Shown here piece by piece: positions 60,258-64,000 of a stretch of 64,000 bases of DNA (position 1 is the stretch's first letter; every line of letters begins with the position of its first letter). The notes below the pieces were generated by a model, which was given only the letters and a program-made list of their open reading frames with translations, was not told the origin of the DNA and did not search any database. The DNA is from Terriglobia bacterium (GTDB lineage: Bacteria > Acidobacteriota > Terriglobia > Terriglobales > Acidobacteriaceae), in the NCBI GenBank assembly GCA_020073185.1, contig JAIQFT010000008.1, forward strand, positions 1 through 64,000, given 5' to 3'. A program made the translations under genes and the position numbers.

Positions 60258-61109
60258 CTAGTTACCATACTGGGGATTTCTCGAATCTCGCGGGCGACGG
60301 ACGGTCGCGCCTCCGAAATCGACATTCAACGCCTTGCGATAGCTTGGCGGTCTCGATTCAACCGGAGGCGCTGGAGCCTCAATCCTGGTGGCGGTGCACT
60401 GCTCGCACCAGACAGGGGCGCCCGGTGGTTGCGTGCAGCCGTGGTTAATCGCATACAGAACAAGTTCCGCACGGTTGGAGACTCCCAGCTTGTCAAAGGT
60501 GCGAAAAATGTAATTCTTGACGGTATGCTCGCTGAGCGTCAGGTGCGACGCGATCTCCTTATTGGTCATGCCCTCGGAGACGCAGCGGACCACATCCAAC
60601 TCGCGCTTGGAAAGCAAGGAGCGACCTTGACTGTCCACGATGGTTTCCGGCACCCAGCGACGCGAGAAGACCTCGAGCAGGAATCCCAACTGGGCGCTGT
60701 TGGCCCAGATCTGCCCCCCGTGCACGGCATGGATGCATTTGCGCAGGGCATCGAGGCCATCATCCCGGCAGATGACCCCGCGAGCACCAGCCCGGAAAGC
60801 ATTCACCACCAAATCGTGGGTGGAGGCCTCGAGCAGCATAACAGCGTGGATATTGGCTCCACGAAGCTGCTTGCGCCAGAGCAGATCAAAGTCTGCGCGA
60901 GCGTTTCCGTTGGCGCGCACGCCGATAACCACGACGTTTGGCTTGAACTCGGAAACGTGCGTAGCGATCTCGGCAGGAGCCGCAAGCACTCCCACAGCGG
61001 TGAAACGATTGTCTTGGCGCAAGGCCTCCAGTATTAACTGAGTGCCCATACGCGTACTGTCGGCAACCAAAACACGAATTGCCGCCCCGTTGGCAAATCC
61101 ACTCCCCAT
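60258..61109 (-). CDS. LuxR-type regulator with degenerate receiver
   Basis: 283 residues from ATG at 61109. Receiver-like N-terminus (IRVLVADSTRMGTQLILEAL) and C-terminal LuxR helix-turn-helix (LSKRELDVVRCVSEGMTNKEIASHL, TLSEHTVKNYIFRTFDKLGVSNRAEL). The phospho-acceptor position reads VVVIG instead of VVLMD and the usual Lys is Arg (GVICRDDG), so phosphorylation is unlikely. A 50-residue tail with Cys and Pro follows the HTH. It precedes the secretin gene by 81 bases and may regulate it. Confidence 0.9.
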   Translation of the reverse strand: MGSGFANGAAIRVLVADSTRMGTQLILEALRQDNRFTAVGVLAAPAEIATHVSEFKPNVVVIGVRANGNARADFDLLWRKQLRGANIHAVMLLEASTHDLVVNAFRAGARGVICRDDGLDALRKCIHAVHGGQIWANSAQLGFLLEVFSRRWVPETIVDSQGRSLLSKRELDVVRCVSEGMTNKEIASHLTLSEHTVKNYIFRTFDKLGVSNRAELVLYAINHGCTQPPGAPVWCEQCTATRIEAPAPPVESRPPSYRKALNVDFGGATVRRPRDSRNPQYGN

Positions 61110-61879
61110 GCAATCACCTGCCTGAGAAAAAATTGCAAAGTATTTGTGATCGGCGGAGCCCCCGGCGAGTGCCGTTTCCCGCCCGGACAGGCTGTTGGAA
61201 GCGGCTCTTGGATCAATGGTCCCCCACTCCAACCGCTACCGTCATGAAACCTTCGGTGCCCTACACCCTGTTATGAGTCCCCCACACTTACCCTTACCCC
61301 AATTCCCTATTGTGGGATGAGTTGAGCAAGTCTTGTGCCAATTCTCCAGCGACCAGTGCGCCAAGTTGCGCTTCTCGGGCAGCGTCATCCTTCGCCTCGC
61401 GGGCTTGGCGAGGAAGCCGGCTGCGTCGCTCATCCCTTTAAAATACACCAATGATCCCGAGTATGGGATTAACGTTCGGGCCATGAATGGCGACTGAGAT
61501 ACTTCACTTTTTCCACAGAATGAAGCAGCAGATGCTCAAGAACGTCTTCCAATATGTGCGAACTTTTGCACATCCGAGGGAAAACCAGTTCCATCTTTGA
61601 AGCCTTTGAAACCGGTTGGATCATCACTTTAACGCCAGTAGTATGAGCCAATCATTAACTCTTCAAGTAGGGTGCTACGAAGTGTTGCCATCGCAGGTTT
61701 CGAAGACCGGGGGGGACGGTACGGCGAAAATACGAAGCAGCACGACAATAGATTTTCTGTCGACTAGGCCGGATTCAGAAATTCTGCGGGTGTCGTCTCA
61801 TGTACCTCAATGGCTAACGCCGGAATCATTTGCGCAGGCGAGGGCGCGTCATGGCCACAAACGGAGCCGCTGCTTCGCG
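61110..61879. other. Long intergenic region without a recognised gene
   Basis: 770 bases between the LuxR-type gene and pyrC. Short frames of up to about 80 codons exist but show no protein-like composition or ribosome site. A weak hairpin, CTTCGCC / GGCGAGGAAG, lies near 61389-61415. The upstream promoter of the LuxR-type gene should lie near its 5' end (61110-61250). Nothing else seen. Confidence 0.5.
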
Positions 61880-63226
61880 CTACTTGCTTCTATACACAAA
61901 ATTGCCGCTCACGATGGTGGCCATCACTTTGCCGGTGAAGGTCCAGCCGTCGAAGGGGGTGTTGCGCGATTTAGAGAGGGACTGGGAGGCGTTGTAGGTC
62001 CAGCGCATCTTGGGATCAAAGATAACGACGTCGGCGTGTGCTCCGGGGGCGAGGGTGCCGCGGCCGCGCAGGTTCATGATGCGTGCCGGATTGGCGGAGA
62101 GCAGTTCGATGAGGCGCCGCAGAGGAATATTTTTCTCGCGATGCAGGCGCGTGATGGTCAATGCCAGCGCGGTTTCCAGCCCGATGATGCCAAAGGGAGC
62201 GCGGTCGAACTCGACCTGCTTTTCATGCTCGGCGTGGGGGGCGTGGTCGGTGGCGATGGCGTCCATGGTGCCGTCCGCCAGGGCGGCGAGCAGAGCCTCG
62301 CGGTCGGCGGCGGAGCGCAGCGGCGGGTTCATCTTGTAATTGGGGTCGTACTCACCGACGTTCTCATCGAGCAGCGTGAAATGGTGCGGCGTGACCTCGC
62401 AGGTGACGTGGACGCGGTCGCGCTTGCCGCGGCGCACGGCTTTGAGGGCAGCGGCGGTGGAGAGATGCGCGACGTGCAGATGTCCCTGGGTGGCGCGCGC
62501 CAGCTCGATATCTCGCTCCACGATACGTGATTCGGCTTCGACGGGCATGCCGCGCAGGCCGAGCCGGAAGGCCGTGGGGCCGTCGTTCATGCTGGCGCCC
62601 GCAGTCATGCGCGTGTCCTCGGCGTGTTGAATGATCGGGATCTTAAGGCGCGCGCCCAGGCTCAGCGCCTCGCGCATGAGCTTGTCGTCGAGGATGGGAC
62701 GGCCATCGTCGGAGAAAGCGACGGCGCCGGCGCGCTGCAGAGCGTAGAAGTCGGAGAGTTGTTCGCCGTTGCTGCCGATGGTGGCGGCGGCGATGGGGAA
62801 AACGTTGACCACCGCGCCGCGCGCCGCCTGCTGCATCCAGGCGACGGTCTCGACCGAATCGTTGACCGGCGAGGTGTTGGGCATCGGGCAGACGGAGGTA
62901 AATCCGCCCGCGGCGGCGGCGGCGGCGCCGCTGGCGATGGATTCCTTGTGCGACTGGCCGGGTTCGCGCAGGTGAACGTGGAGGTCAATGAAACCGGGCG
63001 CGACGATGAGGCCGCGGGCATCGAGCGTCTCGGCGGCGTGGCCGATGAGCTCGGAGCGCGGGGCGAGTTCGGCGACGCTGCCATCGCGGAGAAGGAGGTC
63101 AAGTTCGGCGTCGGTGTTGGTCGCCGGGTCAATAATGCGTCCGCCGCGGATGAGCAGGGAGTTGGGCAGAGCCTTCTCGCCTGGTGAGGGTTCGCGGCGT
63201 GCCGCGGGTTGTGAGTTCTTGGCCAT
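61880..63226 (-). CDS. pyrC: Dihydroorotase
   Basis: 448 residues, class I amidohydrolase. Closes the pyrimidine ring precursor (carbamoyl aspartate to dihydroorotate). Metal motif PGFIDLHVHLREPGQSHKES, then GGFTSVCPMPNTSPV, DDGRPILDDKLM, HAEDTRM, HVAHLSTAAAL, CEVTPHHFTLLDE, and DAIATDHAPHAEHEK. The start at 63226 has no clear ribosome site; a repeat array lies just upstream. Follows pyrB in the same direction, as in the usual pyrBC unit. Confidence 0.96.
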   Translation of the reverse strand: MAKNSQPAARREPSPGEKALPNSLLIRGGRIIDPATNTDAELDLLLRDGSVAELAPRSELIGHAAETLDARGLIVAPGFIDLHVHLREPGQSHKESIASGAAAAAAGGFTSVCPMPNTSPVNDSVETVAWMQQAARGAVVNVFPIAAATIGSNGEQLSDFYALQRAGAVAFSDDGRPILDDKLMREALSLGARLKIPIIQHAEDTRMTAGASMNDGPTAFRLGLRGMPVEAESRIVERDIELARATQGHLHVAHLSTAAALKAVRRGKRDRVHVTCEVTPHHFTLLDENVGEYDPNYKMNPPLRSAADREALLAALADGTMDAIATDHAPHAEHEKQVEFDRAPFGIIGLETALALTITRLHREKNIPLRRLIELLSANPARIMNLRGRGTLAPGAHADVVIFDPKMRWTYNASQSLSKSRNTPFDGWTFTGKVMATIVSGNFVYRSK

Positions 63227-63236
63227 CAGTGCGGAG

Positions 63237-63264
63237 GTTTCACGTTTCGCGTTTCAAGTTTTGC
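63237..63264. repeat. 7-nt-period array upstream of pyrC
   Basis: Heptamers GTTTCAC, GTTTCGC, GTTTCAA, GTTTTGC, ten bases before the pyrC start codon, using nearly the same unit as the array before kdsB. Confidence 0.7.
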
Positions 63265-63390
63265 ATTGTTCTGCTGTCATCGGCGGCGATTCGCGAACGA
63301 GCAGAGGTCCTTCGACTCGGACGCGCAAAAGCGGCGCGTTCTCGTTCAGGATGACATCCATCAAAATTGCATGCCAATAACGTCCTTCTA

Positions 63391-63439
63391 AACTCCGAAC
63401 TCCGAATCCCGGACTCCGAAAACCGGGAACCGAAAACCT
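63391..63439. repeat. 7-nt-period array touching the pyrB stop codon
   Basis: Seven heptamers: AACTCCG, AACTCCG, AATCCCG, GACTCCG, AAAACCG, GGAACCG, AAAACCT. The last base is shared with the stop codon of pyrB (63439-63441). Confidence 0.75.
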
Positions 63440-64000
63440 CATACCCTGATCTCCAGCGCCCTTGCCAAGATCGCCATGCGCACAGGGACGCCGTTGGCCA
63501 CCTGCTGCAGCACCACCGACTGCCGGGCATCGGCGAGTTCGCCGGTCAGTTCCATGCCGCGAATGATGGGACCAGGGTGCATGAGGATGGCGTCTCTCTT
63601 GGCGAATTTGAGGCGCTCCGGCGTCACTTGATATTGCGCGATGTACTGTTCCACGCCGATCTGCCTTCCTGCCAGACGTTCCTTCTGAATGCGCAAAACC
63701 ATGACCACGTCGGCGCCGCGGAGGGCCTCACCGACATTGCGCGTTACCTGCACGCCGGGCGCAAGCGTGGCGGCGGAGTCGGGCGCGAGTTCGGGTGGAC
63801 CGCAAAGCATGACTTTGGCGCCGAAGCGGCTGAGCAGGTAGACCTCGGAACGCGCGACGCGGCTGTGGTAGATGTCGCCGACGATGGCCACGCGCAGCCC
63901 GTGCAAAGTTTTCTTGTGTTGCAGGATGGTGAAAGCGTCGAGCAGCGCCTGCGAGGGGTGCTCGTGCATGCCGTCGCCGGCATTGATGACCGGAACGTCC
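63439..64000 (-). CDS. pyrB: Aspartate carbamoyltransferase catalytic chain (N-terminus outside window)
   Basis: The visible C-terminal 186 residues begin VPVINAGDGMHEHPSQALLD, the carbamoyltransferase motif, then GLRVAIVGDIYHSRVARSEVYLLSRFGAKV and MHPGPIIRGMELTGELADARQSVV. Catalyses the first committed pyrimidine step. With pyrC it forms the pyrBC unit; any PyrR/attenuator control would lie upstream, outside the window. Confidence 0.96.
   Translation of the reverse strand, partial: DVPVINAGDGMHEHPSQALLDAFTILQHKKTLHGLRVAIVGDIYHSRVARSEVYLLSRFGAKVMLCGPPELAPDSAATLAPGVQVTRNVGEALRGADVVMVLRIQKERLAGRQIGVEQYIAQYQVTPERLKFAKRDAILMHPGPIIRGMELTGELADARQSVVLQQVANGVPVRMAILARALEIRV

Noticed and set aside
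58311-61037. Long plus-strand frame of about 900 codons opposite the secretin and regulator genes
   Set aside because: It lies antisense to well-supported genes, has Arg/Ala/Gly-rich shadow composition and no motif or ribosome site.
61242-61484. 80-codon minus-strand frame in the region before pyrC
   Set aside because: No ribosome site, no recognizable domain, composition like non-coding DNA.

Overview
The window is a GC-rich bacterial chromosome segment with long directons and many four-base ATGA overlaps. It most resembles Acidobacteriota (Koribacter/Terriglobia-like). That is an inference from family content: a giant SBBP/DUF11 surface protein, a DUF5818 protein, a secretin carrying a cohesin domain, a small microcompartment locus with three vertex proteins, and an HTH protein of a type common in that phylum. 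There are no rRNA or tRNA genes, insertion sequences, phage genes or CRISPR arrays.

Layout. 1-2.5 kb: TetR-HlyD-ABC efflux operon (partial) with a clear TetR operator. 2.6-6.4 kb: SpoIIE-type phosphatase, PilZ protein, pseudopilin-like protein, queA. 6.4-9.2 kb: bacterial microcompartment locus with a class II aldolase carrying a probable encapsulation helix, one BMC-H shell protein and three BMC-P vertex proteins. 9.2-11.7 kb: TonB-dependent receptor behind a cobalamin riboswitch. 11.7-12.0 kb: a SelW-like gene whose CxxU motif is encoded by an in-frame TGA followed by a SECIS-like hairpin. 12.2-15.9 kb: DUF374 acyltransferase, NatAB-type ABC exporter, PilZ protein. 16-24 kb: DUF5818 protein, GNAT acetyltransferase, fabF, acpP, secreted protein, a double-length ThyX-like protein, YdcF-like protein, recA. 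24-26.4 kb: coaD, a frameshifted aminotransferase and an AbrB-type remnant. 26.6-32.3 kb: manA, manC, a phosphohexomutase, an M48 peptidase and kdsB (GDP-mannose and Kdo activation for surface glycans). 32.4-36.6 kb: degenerate receiver, HTH protein, CheR-PAS/CheB pair, small secreted protein. 37.2-49.8 kb: one 4199-residue exported repeat protein. 50.3-56.3 kb: exported redox cluster with a Cyc2-like heme-porin fusion, a diheme cytochrome c, two SH3-like proteins and a cupredoxin-like protein. 56.5-61.1 kb: PPIase, secretin-cohesin and LuxR-type regulator. 61.9-64 kb: pyrC and the C-terminal part of pyrB.

The most unusual signals are two. One is the probable selenoprotein at 11747..12013, which a standard caller would cut at the TGA. 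The other is a set of short arrays with a strict 7-nt (sometimes 6- or 8-nt) period. Their unit differs from place to place; several form inverted arm pairs, several abut start or stop codons, and some have become codons of queA and coaD or an arm of the riboswitch. The Cyc2-like fusion, the ThyX-like protein with its active-site motif split over two halves, and the aminotransferase that has lost its NPTG segment also merit attention.

All calls come from reading motifs and translations; no database search was run. Start codons were moved from the longest possible frame where a Shine-Dalgarno sequence or signal peptide indicated it.
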